64,000 nt of DNA from Methylobacterium sp. E-005. Lineage in GTDB: Bacteria > Pseudomonadota > Alphaproteobacteria > Rhizobiales > Beijerinckiaceae. Under the pieces are notes generated by a model. That model was not told the origin of the DNA. It did not search any database and was given only the letters and a program-made list of their open reading frames with translations. Below are positions 48,386 to 57,505 of the stretch, piece after piece (the stretch's first letter is position 1; each line of letters opens with the position of its first letter). The position numbers and the translations under genes were made by a program. The DNA is taken from contig NZ_JAKSYG010000238.1 of assembly GCF_022829725.1 (NCBI RefSeq), forward strand, positions 1 through 64,000, given 5' to 3'.

Positions 48386-49105
48386 TCAGCGGCCGGTCTG
48401 CGTCCGCCACGCGGCGAAGTCGGCGAGGCTCTGCTCGTCGGTCGCCGGGTAGAGGCCGAGGATCGAGCGGCCCTTGCGGACCTCCTCGGTGACGAAATCC
48501 TCGTAGGCCGTCATCTCGACCGCCTCGTCGGCGATCGCGTCGGCGATATGGGCAGGGATCACCGCCACGCCGTCGCCGTCGCCCACGATCACGTCGCCCG
48601 GGAAGACCGGGGCGTCGCCGCAGCCGATCGGCACGTTGATGTCGATCGCCTGATGGATGGTGAGGTTGGTCGGCGCCGAGGGGCGGGCGTGGTAGCTCGG
48701 CATGTCGAGGGCGGCGATCTCGTCGGCATCGCGGAACCCGCCGTCGGTCACGAGGCCGGCGCAGCCGCGTACCATCAGCCGCGTCGCCAGGATCGAGCCC
48801 GCGGAGGCGGCGCGGGCATCCTTGCGGCTGTCGATCACGAACACGGCCCCGGGCGGGCATTCCTCCACGGCCTTGCGCTGCGGATGCGCCCGGTCGCGGA
48901 ACACGGTGATCGGGTTCAAGTCCTCGCGGGCCGGCATGTAGCGGAGCGTGAAGGCCTCGCCAACCATGACGGGGCCACCCTTCTTCAGGGGCAGGACGCC
49001 CTGGATCATCTGATTGCGGAAGCCGCGCTTGTACAGGGCGGTCATCAGCGTCGCCGTGCTGACGGTCTTCAGCTTGGCGCGCGTCTCCTGCGACAGGCCC
49101 GACAT
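48386..49105 (-). CDS. RraA-like protein (HMG/CHA-aldolase-type superfamily)
   Basis: A 239-residue RraA-fold protein. It starts VSTATLMTALYKRGFRNQMIQGVLPL. The core has GSILATRLMVRGCAGLVTDGGFRDADEI (about 106-133), matching the G-x-x-R-D motif in which Arg and Asp bind the ligand and metal in class II pyruvate aldolases. PVFPGDVIVGDGDGVAVIPAHIADAI follows. True RraA inhibitors of RNase E lack these catalytic positions, so an aldolase or decarboxylase activity on a keto acid is more likely here. The ATG at 49105 has AGGGAGG. It is the first gene of the leftward sugar-acid operon, preceded by a GntR-type operator at 49173-49192. It might stand in for the missing keto-deoxy-acid step. Confidence 0.85.
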   Translation of the reverse strand: MSGLSQETRAKLKTVSTATLMTALYKRGFRNQMIQGVLPLKKGGPVMVGEAFTLRYMPAREDLNPITVFRDRAHPQRKAVEECPPGAVFVIDSRKDARAASAGSILATRLMVRGCAGLVTDGGFRDADEIAALDMPSYHARPSAPTNLTIHQAIDINVPIGCGDAPVFPGDVIVGDGDGVAVIPAHIADAIADEAVEMTAYEDFVTEEVRKGRSILGLYPATDEQSLADFAAWRTQTGR

Positions 49106-49172
49106 CCGCTCATCCTCCCTGGTGGCCGTGTCGCTCCTCTGCACGGCTCCCAGGAACCGGCGTGAGCGCCGA

Positions 49173-49192
49173 CTGATATCTCAGGGGTTGAG
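49173..49192. promoter_or_regulatory. GntR-type operator candidate 1
   Basis: CTGATATCTCAGGGGTTGAG (49173-49192), read on the minus strand as CTCAACCCCTGAGATATCAG, shares CTCAAC and TGAGATATCA with the site at 50005-50031. It contains the palindrome CTGATATCTCAG. It lies between the RraA-like gene (start 49105) and the GntR gene, where it can control both directions. Confidence 0.6.
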
Positions 49193-49284
49193 TAGCACGC
49201 GGTTCCTCGCCATTGTCAATGCCTCGGTCTGGCGTCAGACAAGTCTTGAAGCCCGCGGCGCGTCTATTGTCTGGAGCGAAACTT

Positions 49285-49974
49285 GTGTCGGCAGGATCGG
49301 GCCTGAATGGCCTCACCGTGGCGGAACGGCCGCGCTCCCTCGCGGAGACCGCCTACGACGCCATCGAGCAGATGATCATCAGCCGCCGCCTCGCCCCCGG
49401 CGCGATGGTGTCAGAGGGCGAGCTCGGCGAGGAACTGGCACTCGGCCGCACACCGGTCCGCGAGGCGCTGGCCCGGCTGAAGTCCATCGGCTTCGTCGAG
49501 GTTCATCCGCGCCGCGGCGTCCTCGTCACGCCCGTCGACATCATCACGCACCTCGAACTCCTCGAGGTCCGGCGCCCCCTGGACGAGACGGTGGCGCGCT
49601 GCGTGATCGCGCGCGGCACGGACCAGGATCTCGCCGCCCTGGGAAAGGGCGTTGCCGGGCTGCTCACCGCCGCCGGGGCCCGGGACCGGGAGACCTATTT
49701 CCGGACCAAGCGTGTGCTGCACGAGGCGATGGTCAACGCCGCCCACAACGCCACGCTGACCAGCACCATGGCGGCGCTCCACGCCCAGTCCCGGCGCTTC
49801 TGGTACACCTACGAGCCGACCGCGAGCTTCCTCGACTGCGCCCGGATCCACGCGGGCATCGTGGCCGGCGTGGTGGCGCGCGACGCCGAGACGGCGGTTG
49901 CCAGTATCGGGACCCTGTTCGACTTTCTCGATCAGATGACGCGCAGGGCCCTCGACCGCCGGCCGCTCGTCTGA
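49285..49974 (+). CDS. GntR family regulator with FCD domain
   Basis: A 229-residue repressor. The N-terminal winged helix runs RSLAETAYDAIEQMIISRRLAPGAMVSEGELGEELALGRTPVREALARLKSIGFVEVHPRRGVLV (about 16-80). The C-terminal FCD ligand domain has LEVRRPLDETVARC, RTKRVLHEAMVNAAHN and ARIHAGIVAGVVARDAETA, giving the Asp/His metal and carboxylate-binding residues of FCD. Ligands are typically sugar acids or other organic acids. GTG 49285 is chosen for the GGAG 8-12 bases upstream, but TTG 49213, TTG 49282 and GTG 49318 are alternatives. It lies between the two operons that carry matching operator sites. Confidence 0.85.
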   Translation: MSAGSGLNGLTVAERPRSLAETAYDAIEQMIISRRLAPGAMVSEGELGEELALGRTPVREALARLKSIGFVEVHPRRGVLVTPVDIITHLELLEVRRPLDETVARCVIARGTDQDLAALGKGVAGLLTAAGARDRETYFRTKRVLHEAMVNAAHNATLTSTMAALHAQSRRFWYTYEPTASFLDCARIHAGIVAGVVARDAETAVASIGTLFDFLDQMTRRALDRRPLV

Positions 49975-50004
49975 CAGGTTGACGGCGACCCGCGGGCTAC
50001 TATC

Positions 50005-50031
50005 CTCAACTGAGATATCACCGGTATCTCA
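50005..50031. promoter_or_regulatory. GntR-type operator candidate 2
   Basis: TGAGATA (50011-50017) and TATCTCA (50025-50031) form a perfect inverted repeat with a seven-base spacer, preceded by CTCAAC at 50005-50010. The same CTCAAC...TGAGATATCA combination occurs at 49173-49192 in the other promoter region. It sits 31-87 bases before the ThDP enzyme start. Confidence 0.65.
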
Positions 50032-50091
50032 AACCGGATCATGGGCCTTTACGGCCAAGGGCCGCACGGCGGGATCGCCAGGGAGGACGGC

Positions 50092-51762
50092 TTGAGCGGA
50101 TTGCCCCCACGCACCGGCGCGCGGATTCTCGTCGACCAGCTGCTCGCGCAGGGGATCGAGCGCGTCACCTGTATCCCCGGCGAGAGCTACCTCGCGGTCC
50201 TCGACGCCCTGCGCGACAGCGGCATCGACGTGCTGGTCTGCCGGCAGGAGGGCGGTGCCGCCATCATGGCGGAGGCCGCCGGCAAGCTGACCGGACGCCC
50301 GGGGATCTGCATGGTCACGCGCGGCCCCGGCGCCACCAACGCGTCGGCGGGCATCCATATCGCCCGCCAGGATTCGACGCCGATGATCCTGTTCGTCGGG
50401 CAGATCGCCCGGGGCATGCGCGACCGCGAGGCGTTCCAGGAGATCGATTACCGCCAGATGTTCGGCGGCGTCGCCAAATGGGCCGTGGAGATCGACGATG
50501 CGGCCCGCATCCCGGAGATCCTCGCCCGGGCCTTCCGGGTGGCGATGCAGGGCCGGCCCGGCCCGGTCGTGATCGCCCTTCCGGAGGACATGCTGGACGA
50601 CGTGGCGGCGGTTGGCGACGCCCCTCGAGTAGAGCCTGCCGAGCCCGCCCCGTCCCAGGCCGACGCGGAGCGCCTGCGCTCCATGCTGGCGGAGGCGCGG
50701 CGCCCGGTGGCGCTGCTCGGCGGCTCGCGCTGGAGCGGAGAGACCTGCGCGGGTTTCGCCGCCTGGGCGGAGCGCCACGACGTGCCGGTGGCGGTCTCGT
50801 TCCGGCGGGCGCAGCTCTTCCCCGCCGACCACCCGAACTTCGCCGGCGAATTGGGGATCGGCCCGAACCCGGCCCTCCTCGCCCGGATCAAGGAATCCGA
50901 CCTGCTGCTCATGGTGGGCGGGCGCCTGTCCGAGATGCCGGCGCAATCCTACGGCCTGCTCGGCATCCCTGATCCCGGCCTGCCGCTGGTCCATGTCCAC
51001 CCTGACCCGGCGGAACTCGGCCGGGTCTACCAGCCGACCCTGGCGATCCAGGCGAGCCCGGCGGCGTTCTGCGCGGCCCTGCCGGATTTCGCGCCGACCG
51101 GTTCGGGCCGTGCCGCCGCGGCCCACGCCGCCTACCGCGCGTGGTCGGAGACGCCGGAGCCGAAGCCGGGGGCGTTCCAGTACGGTCAGGCGATCACGTG
51201 GCTGCGCGAGCGTCTGCCGCCGGACGCGGTGATCTGCAACGGCGCCGGCAACTTCGCCACCTGGATCCACCGCTACTACCGGTTCCGCGCCTTCGGCACG
51301 CAGCTCGCGCCGACGTCGGGCTCCATGGGCTACGGCCTGCCGGCCGCCGTGATGGCCAAGCGCAGCCACCCCGAGCGGATCGTCGTGGCCCTCGCCGGCG
51401 ACGGCGACGTGATGATGACGGTGCAGGAATTCGCCACCGCCGTGCAGTACGACGTGCCCATCGTGGTGGTTGTCCTCGACAACGGCATGTACGGCACGAT
51501 CCGGATGCACCAGGAGCGCGAGTATCCCGGCCGGGTCTCGGCAACCGAATTGCGCAATCCCGATTTCGCGGCCCTCGCCCGGGCCTGCGGCGGGCATGGC
51601 GAGACCGTCGAACGCACCGAGGATTTCGCCCCCGCCTTCGAGCGCAGCCTCGGCTCAAACCTGCCGGCGCTGATCCATTGCCGCGTCGACCCTGAGGCGC
51701 TCACCCCGACCATGACCCTCGCGGCGATCCGCGAGAAGGCCCAGGCGGCGCAGCGGACCTGA
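50092..51762 (+). CDS. Thiamine-diphosphate-dependent enzyme (acetolactate synthase/benzoylformate decarboxylase-like)
   Basis: A 556-residue ThDP enzyme. The N-terminal Pyr domain begins RTGARILVDQLLAQGIERVTCIPGESYLAVLDAL, with the catalytic Glu in PGES, and continues MVTRGPGATNASAGIHIARQDSTPMI. The middle domain follows. The C-terminal PP domain has YGLPAAVMAKRSHPERIVVALAGDGDVMMTVQEF, then VVVVLDNGMYG, the GDG...N Mg-ThDP motif. The TTG at 50092 is preferred over ATG 50041 because AGGGAGGA lies 5-12 bases upstream. It probably decarboxylates or ligates a 2-keto acid. The gene next to it is a semialdehyde dehydrogenase, 37 bases away, so its product may be an aldehyde passed to that enzyme. 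Acetolactate synthase proper is less likely, as no ilvH/ilvC is nearby. Confidence 0.87.
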   Translation: MSGLPPRTGARILVDQLLAQGIERVTCIPGESYLAVLDALRDSGIDVLVCRQEGGAAIMAEAAGKLTGRPGICMVTRGPGATNASAGIHIARQDSTPMILFVGQIARGMRDREAFQEIDYRQMFGGVAKWAVEIDDAARIPEILARAFRVAMQGRPGPVVIALPEDMLDDVAAVGDAPRVEPAEPAPSQADAERLRSMLAEARRPVALLGGSRWSGETCAGFAAWAERHDVPVAVSFRRAQLFPADHPNFAGELGIGPNPALLARIKESDLLLMVGGRLSEMPAQSYGLLGIPDPGLPLVHVHPDPAELGRVYQPTLAIQASPAAFCAALPDFAPTGSGRAAAAHAAYRAWSETPEPKPGAFQYGQAITWLRERLPPDAVICNGAGNFATWIHRYYRFRAFGTQLAPTSGSMGYGLPAAVMAKRSHPERIVVALAGDGDVMMTVQEFATAVQYDVPIVVVVLDNGMYGTIRMHQEREYPGRVSATELRNPDFAALARACGGHGETVERTEDFAPAFERSLGSNLPALIHCRVDPEALTPTMTLAAIREKAQAAQRT

Positions 51763-51799
51763 TCCGCCGGCCCCGCAGCGAGACGAAGAGGACCAGCCG

Positions 51800-53389
51800 A
51801 TGGACCACGCGATGACCCTGCGCGGCGAGAACCTGATCGGCGCCGAGGCCCGGCGCGGCACCGAAGCTTCCTTCCGGGCCGTGGAAGCGGCCACCGGCAC
51901 GGCCCTGGAGCCCGATTTCCCGGGCGCCAGCCGCGCCGATCTCGACCGGGCCTGCGCCCTGGCGGAGGCAGCCTTCGACACCTACCGCGAGACCGATCCG
52001 GAGAATCGGGCCCGCTTCCTCGAAGCGATCGCGGCCAACCTCCTCGAGATCGGCGACGAACTCGTCACCCGCTGCATGGCGGAGACCGGGCTGCCACGCC
52101 CGCGGATCGAGGGCGAGCGCGCCCGCACCGCCGGGCAGCTCCGCCTGTTCGCCGGCGTGGTGCGCGAGGGCAGCGCCGTGGAGGCCCGCATCGACCCGGC
52201 TTTGCCGGACCGCAAGCCCCTGCCGCGCCCGGACCTGCGCCTGCGGCGCATCGCGGTCGGGCCGGTGGCGGTGTTCGGGGCCTCGAACTTCCCACTGGCC
52301 TTCTCGGTGGCGGGGGGCGACACCGCCTCGGCGCTGGCGGCGGGCTGCCCGGTGATCGTCAAGGCGCACCCGGCCCATCCCGGCACCTCGGAGCTGGTCG
52401 GGCGCGCGATCCAGAAAGCGGTCGCGTCCTGCGGCCTGCCGGCGGGGGTCTTCTCCCTGCTGTTCGATGCCGGCCAGTCGATCGGGCAGGCGCTGGTGGC
52501 CGATCCCCGGATCGCCGCCGTAGGCTTCACCGGCTCGCGACGGGGCGGCACGGCCCTGATGGCGATCGCCGCCGGGCGCCCGCACCCGATCCCGGTCTAT
52601 GCCGAGATGAGCAGCATCAACCCGGTTCTCCTATTCCCCGGCGCTCTTGCCGAACGCGGTGCGGCGATCGGAAGGGCCTTTGCGGCCTCGCTGACCCTGG
52701 GCGCGGGCCAGTTCTGCACCAATCCCGGCCTGATCCTGGCCCAGCCCGGACCGGGCCTCGACGCCTTCCTGGAGACCGCCACGGCGGCGCTCAAGGAGAG
52801 TGCGGCCGCCACCATGCTGACCCCGGGCATCAAGCGGGCCTATCGCGAGGGCGTCGCCCGGGTCGCGGATCACAACGCCGTCACCCTGCTGGCGGAAGGG
52901 CCGGAGGGCACGGCGACCCAGGGGCGCGCCGCCCTGTTCGCCACGGAGGCCGAAGCCTTCCTGGCGGATCCCGCCCTGCAGGAGGAGATGTTCGGCGCCT
53001 CGGCGCTGGTCGTCCGCTGCCCGGATCTCGCGGCGATGCGCGCGGTGCTGCAGCATCTGGAGGGCCAGCTCACCGCCTCGCTCCACCTCGCCCCGGCCGA
53101 TCACGCGGATGCGCGCGCCCTGCTGCCCCTCCTGGAGCGGCGGGTCGGCCGCATCCTGGTGGATGGATTCGGCACGGGCGTCGAGGTTGCGCACGCCATG
53201 GTGCATGGTGGCCCCTATCCGGCGACCTCGGACGGGCGCACGACCTCGGTGGGCAGCCTCGCGATCGACCGGTTCCTGCGCCCGGTGAGCTATCAGGACG
53301 TCCCGGATGCGCTGCTGCCGCCCGCGCTCCAGGGGGATAATCCGCTGGGCTTGCCCCGCCGGATCGACGGTGTGTTGGAACACCGCTGA
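51800..53389 (+). CDS. Aldehyde dehydrogenase, 2-ketoglutarate-semialdehyde dehydrogenase type
   Basis: A 529-residue NADP-linked dehydrogenase oxidising 2,5-dioxovalerate to 2-oxoglutarate, or a related aldehyde. Its start is MTLRGENLIGAEARRGTEASF. The subgroup hallmarks are GPVAVFGASNFPLAFSVAGGDTASALAAGCPVIVKAHPAHPGTSELV (about 153-199) and AVGFTGSRRGG. Glu269 in YAEMSSINPVL and nucleophile Cys306 in GQFCTNPGL are the catalytic pair. It closes the oxidative, non-phosphorylated route from pentose- or hexose-derived acids into the citric-acid cycle. GAGGA at 51788-51792 is a fair ribosome binding site. It is the second gene of the rightward operon controlled by the site at 50005-50031. Confidence 0.9.
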   Translation: MDHAMTLRGENLIGAEARRGTEASFRAVEAATGTALEPDFPGASRADLDRACALAEAAFDTYRETDPENRARFLEAIAANLLEIGDELVTRCMAETGLPRPRIEGERARTAGQLRLFAGVVREGSAVEARIDPALPDRKPLPRPDLRLRRIAVGPVAVFGASNFPLAFSVAGGDTASALAAGCPVIVKAHPAHPGTSELVGRAIQKAVASCGLPAGVFSLLFDAGQSIGQALVADPRIAAVGFTGSRRGGTALMAIAAGRPHPIPVYAEMSSINPVLLFPGALAERGAAIGRAFAASLTLGAGQFCTNPGLILAQPGPGLDAFLETATAALKESAAATMLTPGIKRAYREGVARVADHNAVTLLAEGPEGTATQGRAALFATEAEAFLADPALQEEMFGASALVVRCPDLAAMRAVLQHLEGQLTASLHLAPADHADARALLPLLERRVGRILVDGFGTGVEVAHAMVHGGPYPATSDGRTTSVGSLAIDRFLRPVSYQDVPDALLPPALQGDNPLGLPRRIDGVLEHR

Positions 53390-53449
53390 GGCGCCCGGCG
53401 AACCGCTTGTCAGGCGGGGCGCCGCCGTCTAGACAGCGACCGCGTGTCT

Positions 53450-53524
<75 letters not shown>

Positions 53525-53831
53525 AATTCTCCGTGCATCACTGACAAGGCTCGCGTTCCGAATCCGCCATCCTGGTGGATCGGGTCGTTGCTTCAACCCG
53601 CTGCCATGATCGCCGTCACAGGCGGCCGCAGGCAGTGCATGGCGCGTCATATAGCTGCCACCCCATACCGATGCGCGGCGCGAGGATGATGCCCGTTGGC
53701 GCCGCCCGATCCGACGCGTATGGCCGGTCCCCTGTCGGCGTCTTTAGCTCGGATGGCGGGAGCGGCTCTGACGCTATTGACCCAGTCGCCACGCCCGATC
53801 CGTCCGCCCTCCGCGAGGATGGACCCCGGGA
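53525..53831. other. Gene-free region after tRNA-Gln
   Basis: I see no credible gene, repeat or transposon remnant here. tRNA 3' ends are common integration sites, but there is no integrase gene nor a second copy of the 3' tRNA half in the next kilobase. The tRNA and the phosphoesterase gene (stop 53832) are convergent. Confidence 0.5.
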
Positions 53832-54689
53832 TCAGGGTCGGATCGCCCCTGCGTCCGGCTCGGCTCGACGGGCTTGGCCAGGGTAATCGGCCGGCAAGAT
53901 GAACGGGAACGGCCCCGGGGCACGATCGACCGTCGCGGCATGGGTGACGACGGCGCCATCCGTCACGGCGTGGAGCAGGAAGCCCGGCGGCTCCAGCACG
54001 AAGCACGAGGGGGCGTCGGGCCGCAGGTCCAGGGCGACCTGGTGGGCAACCGAGGGGGCAATCTGGCAGGTGCGCCCGCCGAACACGGTCTGGATCGAGC
54101 GGTGGACGTGGCCGCACAGGATCCGCGCGATCTGGGGATGCCGCGCGACGAGGGTGCCGAGTTCGGCCGCACCGTCGAAGAGGCGCAGGGCATCCATGTG
54201 GCCGATGCCGGTCGCGAAGGGCGGGTGGTGCAGCATCACCAGGGTTGGCGCCTCCGGCCGGGCCGCCAGGGCCGAATCGAGAAAATCCAGTGTCTCGGGG
54301 GCGAGCGCGCCATGGCTCTCGCCCGCCACGAGACTGTCGAGGCCGACGATCCGGACGGGCCCCCGGTCCACCGTGAAGTTGAGGTAGCCCGCCGCAGGCA
54401 GGTAGCCGCCTCCGGCGAAGGTGCGGCGGAAGGGCTCCCGCCGGTCGTGGTTGCCGGGCACGGCGAAGACCGGCATCGGCAGCCGGGCGAACAGTTCCTG
54501 GAGGAGGGCGTATTCCTCGTCCAGGCCGCAATCGGTGAGGTCGCCGCTGACGAGCACGCAATCCGGCCGCGGCGCAAGGCGCAGCAGCGCATGGATCGCG
54601 TGCTCGGCGAACAGGTTCGTCGCCGAGACACCGTAAGCGAGCGCCCCACGCGGCCGGATATGGAGGTCGGAGATCTGGGCGATGAGCAT
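53832..54689 (-). CDS. GpdQ-like glycerophosphodiesterase (metallophosphoesterase)
   Basis: A 285-residue binuclear metallophosphoesterase. Metal ligands are Asp8 and His10 (ISDLH), Asp50 (VSGD), Asn80 (GNHD), His156 (LHHPP), His195 and His197 (GHVH). These are the same residue numbers as I recall for Enterobacter aerogenes GpdQ, and Tyr19 is also at the same position. Segments GHMDALRLFDG and APSVAHQVALDLRPDAPSC correspond to the GpdQ cap and C-terminal regions. GpdQ cleaves glycerophosphodiesters and other organic diesters. Its ATG is two bases after the ATPase stop, and it is the last gene of a LacI-controlled uptake operon. CpdA (cAMP phosphodiesterase) is the less likely alternative. Confidence 0.82.
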   Translation of the reverse strand: MLIAQISDLHIRPRGALAYGVSATNLFAEHAIHALLRLAPRPDCVLVSGDLTDCGLDEEYALLQELFARLPMPVFAVPGNHDRREPFRRTFAGGGYLPAAGYLNFTVDRGPVRIVGLDSLVAGESHGALAPETLDFLDSALAARPEAPTLVMLHHPPFATGIGHMDALRLFDGAAELGTLVARHPQIARILCGHVHRSIQTVFGGRTCQIAPSVAHQVALDLRPDAPSCFVLEPPGFLLHAVTDGAVVTHAATVDRAPGPFPFILPADYPGQARRAEPDAGAIRP

Positions 54690-54691
54690 GG

Positions 54692-55771
54692 TCAGACGGT
54701 CCGCGGGAATTCCAGGAGCGCAGCGCCCTCGATGGTGAAGGCGGCGAGCTGGCCGGGGCTGAAGGCCAGCCCGGAGGGCAGATCGAGGCGCAACGGCTGC
54801 CCGGCCACCTCCACGAGGAGCCGCTGTGTCGCGCCGAAGAAGGTGGTGGCGGTGATGCGGGCGCGGATGGCCTCCTCGCCCGGCCCGGCGTGGGGGCGCG
54901 CCGCCTCGGGGCGGAAGCAGAGGATCGCCGGTCGGTCCGGCCCACCGGCCGGCAGGTCCGCCCGTGTCTCATCACCCCCGTCGAGGATGAGGCGGCCCTC
55001 GCGGACCGGGCCGGCGAGGCGGTTCATCGTGCCGACGAAATCGGCGACGAAATCGTTCCGGGGCCGGTGATAGATGACCTCCGGCCGGTCGATCTGCGCG
55101 ATCCTGCCCGCCTGCATGACGGCGATCCGGTCGCCGATGGCCATCGCCTCGGCCTGATCGTGCGTCACGTAGACGGCCGTGATGCCGAACTCCCGCAGCA
55201 GCAAGCCGATCTCGGCCCGGAGCCGCTCCCGCAGCACCGCGTCGAGGGCCGCCAGGGGCTCGTCGAGGAGAAGGACGCGCGGCTTGATCGCGAGCGCGCG
55301 GGCGAGCGCGCAACGCTGCCGTTGCCCGCCGGAGATCGCCGTGATCCGCTTGCCGGCGTGCTCCTCGAGGCCGACCAGCGCGAGCAGGCGCGCGGCCTCC
55401 GCTTTTCGCTCGGCCGAGGGCATCCCGCGCACTCTCAGGCCGTAGGCCACGTTCTCGGCGACCGTCATGTTCGGGAACAGGGCGTATGACTGGAACACCA
55501 TCCCGACATTGCGCCGTTCGATCGGTAGCGCGGAGACGTCCTCCCCGTCGAACCGGAGCATGTCCGGCCCGTCCGGCCGCTCGAGCCCGGCGATCAGGCG
55601 GAGGAGGGTGGTCTTCCCGCAGCCGGAGGGCCCGAGCAGCACCAGAATCTCGCCGGCCGGGACGTGCAGGTCGGTCGGGTGCAGGACGGTGGTGCCGTGG
55701 AAGGACTTGCTGAGGCCGCGCGCCGTGATGGCCGCACCGCGCGGAGGGGCGGCGTTCGCCGTGAGGGTCAT
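54692..55771 (-). CDS. ABC transporter ATP-binding protein (PotA/FbpC-like)
   Basis: A 359-residue ATPase of the polyamine/iron/phosphonate importer class. Walker A is GPSGCGKTT (about 48-56), the Q-loop VGMVFQSYALFPNMTVAENVAYGLRVRG, signature ISGGQRQR, Walker B VLLLDEPLAALD, and H-loop VYVTHDQAEAMA. A C-terminal TOBE domain begins near residue 270 (AILCFRPEAARPHA). The gene overlaps the permease gene by four bases at 55768-55771 and the phosphoesterase follows within two, making one tightly coupled unit. PotA-like ATPases of this class also energise glycerophosphodiester- and phosphonate-type importers, so the substrate is better judged from the operon than from this protein. Confidence 0.93.
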   Translation of the reverse strand: MTLTANAAPPRGAAITARGLSKSFHGTTVLHPTDLHVPAGEILVLLGPSGCGKTTLLRLIAGLERPDGPDMLRFDGEDVSALPIERRNVGMVFQSYALFPNMTVAENVAYGLRVRGMPSAERKAEAARLLALVGLEEHAGKRITAISGGQRQRCALARALAIKPRVLLLDEPLAALDAVLRERLRAEIGLLLREFGITAVYVTHDQAEAMAIGDRIAVMQAGRIAQIDRPEVIYHRPRNDFVADFVGTMNRLAGPVREGRLILDGGDETRADLPAGGPDRPAILCFRPEAARPHAGPGEEAIRARITATTFFGATQRLLVEVAGQPLRLDLPSGLAFSPGQLAAFTIEGAALLEFPRTV

Positions 55772-56562
55772 GGTCCGAGGCGCTCGCGTCTGGGGCCCGC
55801 GACCATCTGCAGGCCGACGAGCGGGGGAACGATCATCACGAGGAAGACGAGGGTGTAGGCCGAGGCGATCTCCAGGCGCATCGACGCGTAGGCGTCCGCG
55901 AGACCGACCGGCAGGGTCTTGGTCATCGGGGTGTGCATCATCCAGGTCAGGTTGAACTCGCCGACGGAGAGCGTCACCACGGTGAGCGATCCGGCGAGGA
56001 TGCCCTCGCGGATATTCGGCAGGATCACATCGACGAACCGCCGCCAGGCCGGGGCGCCCAGGCTCGCCGCCCCCTCGTCCAGCACCCGCCAGTCGATGGT
56101 CTCCAGCACGGCCATCACCGCGCGGAGCATGAAGGGCAGCGTGAACAGGACGTGGCCGACGGCGATGAACAGGGTCGACTGACGGAAGGTCCCGAATCCG
56201 CCGTAGGTGATGATCAGCCCCAGCGCCAGGGCGAGCCCCGGAATGGCCACCGGCAGGGTGACAACCTCCTCGACGAGGCGGGCCACGCGCCCACCCCGCC
56301 TGATCAGGGCATAGGCCCCCGGAACCCCGATCAGCAGCGTCAACACCAGCGTCGCCGCCGCGACGATCAGGCTGCGCAGGATCGTGTCAGCGTAGAGGTC
56401 CCAGACCTGAACGACCCAGGTGAGGGTCAGGCCGGCGGAGAGGCCCCGCGCATAGTTGACGCTGAGCCCCGCCACGATCGACAGGAGCACCGGCAGGGTC
56501 AGGAACAGGATCAGGAGGGCCGTGAGGCCGATCCCCGTCCACGTCGTCCAGCGGCGGCCCAT
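55768..56562 (-). CDS. ABC transporter permease, second subunit
   Basis: A 264-residue inner-membrane permease with six predicted helices (first MGRRWTTWTGIGLTALLILFLTLPVLLSIVAGLS). The EAA loop, LDEGAASLGAPAWRRFVDVILPNIREGILAG (about 162-191), contacts the ATPase. This is the PotC/ThiP-like short permease. It overlaps the ATPase gene by four bases and starts two bases after the stop of the first permease. Transport substrate cannot be read from helices; the operon context suggests a phosphodiester. Confidence 0.92.
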   Translation of the reverse strand: MGRRWTTWTGIGLTALLILFLTLPVLLSIVAGLSVNYARGLSAGLTLTWVVQVWDLYADTILRSLIVAAATLVLTLLIGVPGAYALIRRGGRVARLVEEVVTLPVAIPGLALALGLIITYGGFGTFRQSTLFIAVGHVLFTLPFMLRAVMAVLETIDWRVLDEGAASLGAPAWRRFVDVILPNIREGILAGSLTVVTLSVGEFNLTWMMHTPMTKTLPVGLADAYASMRLEIASAYTLVFLVMIVPPLVGLQMVAGPRRERLGP

Positions 56563-56563
56563 C

Positions 56564-57364
56564 TCAAGCCCCCGTGGCGCGCAGGCGGGCGAGCATCAGA
56601 GCCAGCCACGTGACAACACCCAGCGCGATGGAGAGCGCCGCCGCCATCGCGGCGTTCGTGGCCAGGGTGAACTCAGTATAGATCAGCATCGGCACCACAT
56701 CGACGTTGGTCGCCAGGGTGAAAGCGGTTCCGAACGCCCCCATGGCGGTGGCGAAGCAGAGGGCGCCGCCGGTGTAGAGCGCCGGAAACAGGGCGGGCAG
56801 CACCACGTCCCGCTGGATCGCCAATGGCCCGGCCCCGAGGGAGCGGGCGGCCTCCCCGAGGGCCGGATCGAGCTTCTCCGCCGCCGCCAGAAGGGTCAGC
56901 AGGACCCGTGGCACGGAGAAATACAGGTAGCCGAGGAACAGCCCGGTCAGGGAATAGGCGAAGACGACGTTCGTGCCGGCCACCGCCTTCGTGACGCTGC
57001 CGACGAGGCCGAGCCGTCCCCCGAGGAGGATCACCAGGAAGCCGACGACGACGCCGGGGAAGGCGAGCGGGAAGGTCAGGAGCGACAGGAGCAGCCCCCG
57101 GCCGGGGAAGCGCCGGTTCGCGAGGGTCTGCGCGGCGACGGTCGCGATGGCCAGCGTGGCGGCGGTGGTCGCCAGCGCGAGCAGGAGCGTCGCGATCAGG
57201 CTCGTGCGGTAGCGAGGCTCGGTGAGGATGGCCAGGAAGGCCATCGCCCCCCGCTCGCCCCCGGCCGCCGTCACCCCCAGCCGCGCCAGCGGCAGGAGGA
57301 GGAACGCGAGCGTGAAGATCGCGAGCGGCAGGATCAGGAGCAGGTCGAAGCGCCGGGTGCGCAC
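56564..57364 (-). CDS. ABC transporter permease, first subunit
   Basis: A 266-residue permease with an EAA loop, GEAARSLGAGPLAIQRDVVLPALFPALYTGGAL (about 184-213 of the longer frame). The first hydrophobic helix, FDLLLILPLAIFTLAFLLLPLARLGVT, starts a few residues after GTG 57364. That start is preferred because GAGAG lies five bases upstream; a GTG at 57421 would add 19 polar residues with no ribosome binding site. It pairs with the second permease to form the membrane pore. It lies 141 bases after the binding-protein gene, the largest gap in the operon, which could contain a processing or attenuation site. Confidence 0.88.
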   Translation of the reverse strand: MRTRRFDLLLILPLAIFTLAFLLLPLARLGVTAAGGERGAMAFLAILTEPRYRTSLIATLLLALATTAATLAIATVAAQTLANRRFPGRGLLLSLLTFPLAFPGVVVGFLVILLGGRLGLVGSVTKAVAGTNVVFAYSLTGLFLGYLYFSVPRVLLTLLAAAEKLDPALGEAARSLGAGPLAIQRDVVLPALFPALYTGGALCFATAMGAFGTAFTLATNVDVVPMLIYTEFTLATNAAMAAALSIALGVVTWLALMLARLRATGA

Positions 57365-57505
57365 GGGGTCTCTCGGGGCAAGCTGGGAGGGGCGATGCCG
57401 GCATCGCGAAGGAAGCGGCACCAGGGGCGCGGAACGCCGCGCGGTATCCGTGCGTCCCTGGATCGTTTCGCCTTCGCCGCGATGGCGGAAAGGCTGCGGT
57501 CGCCG

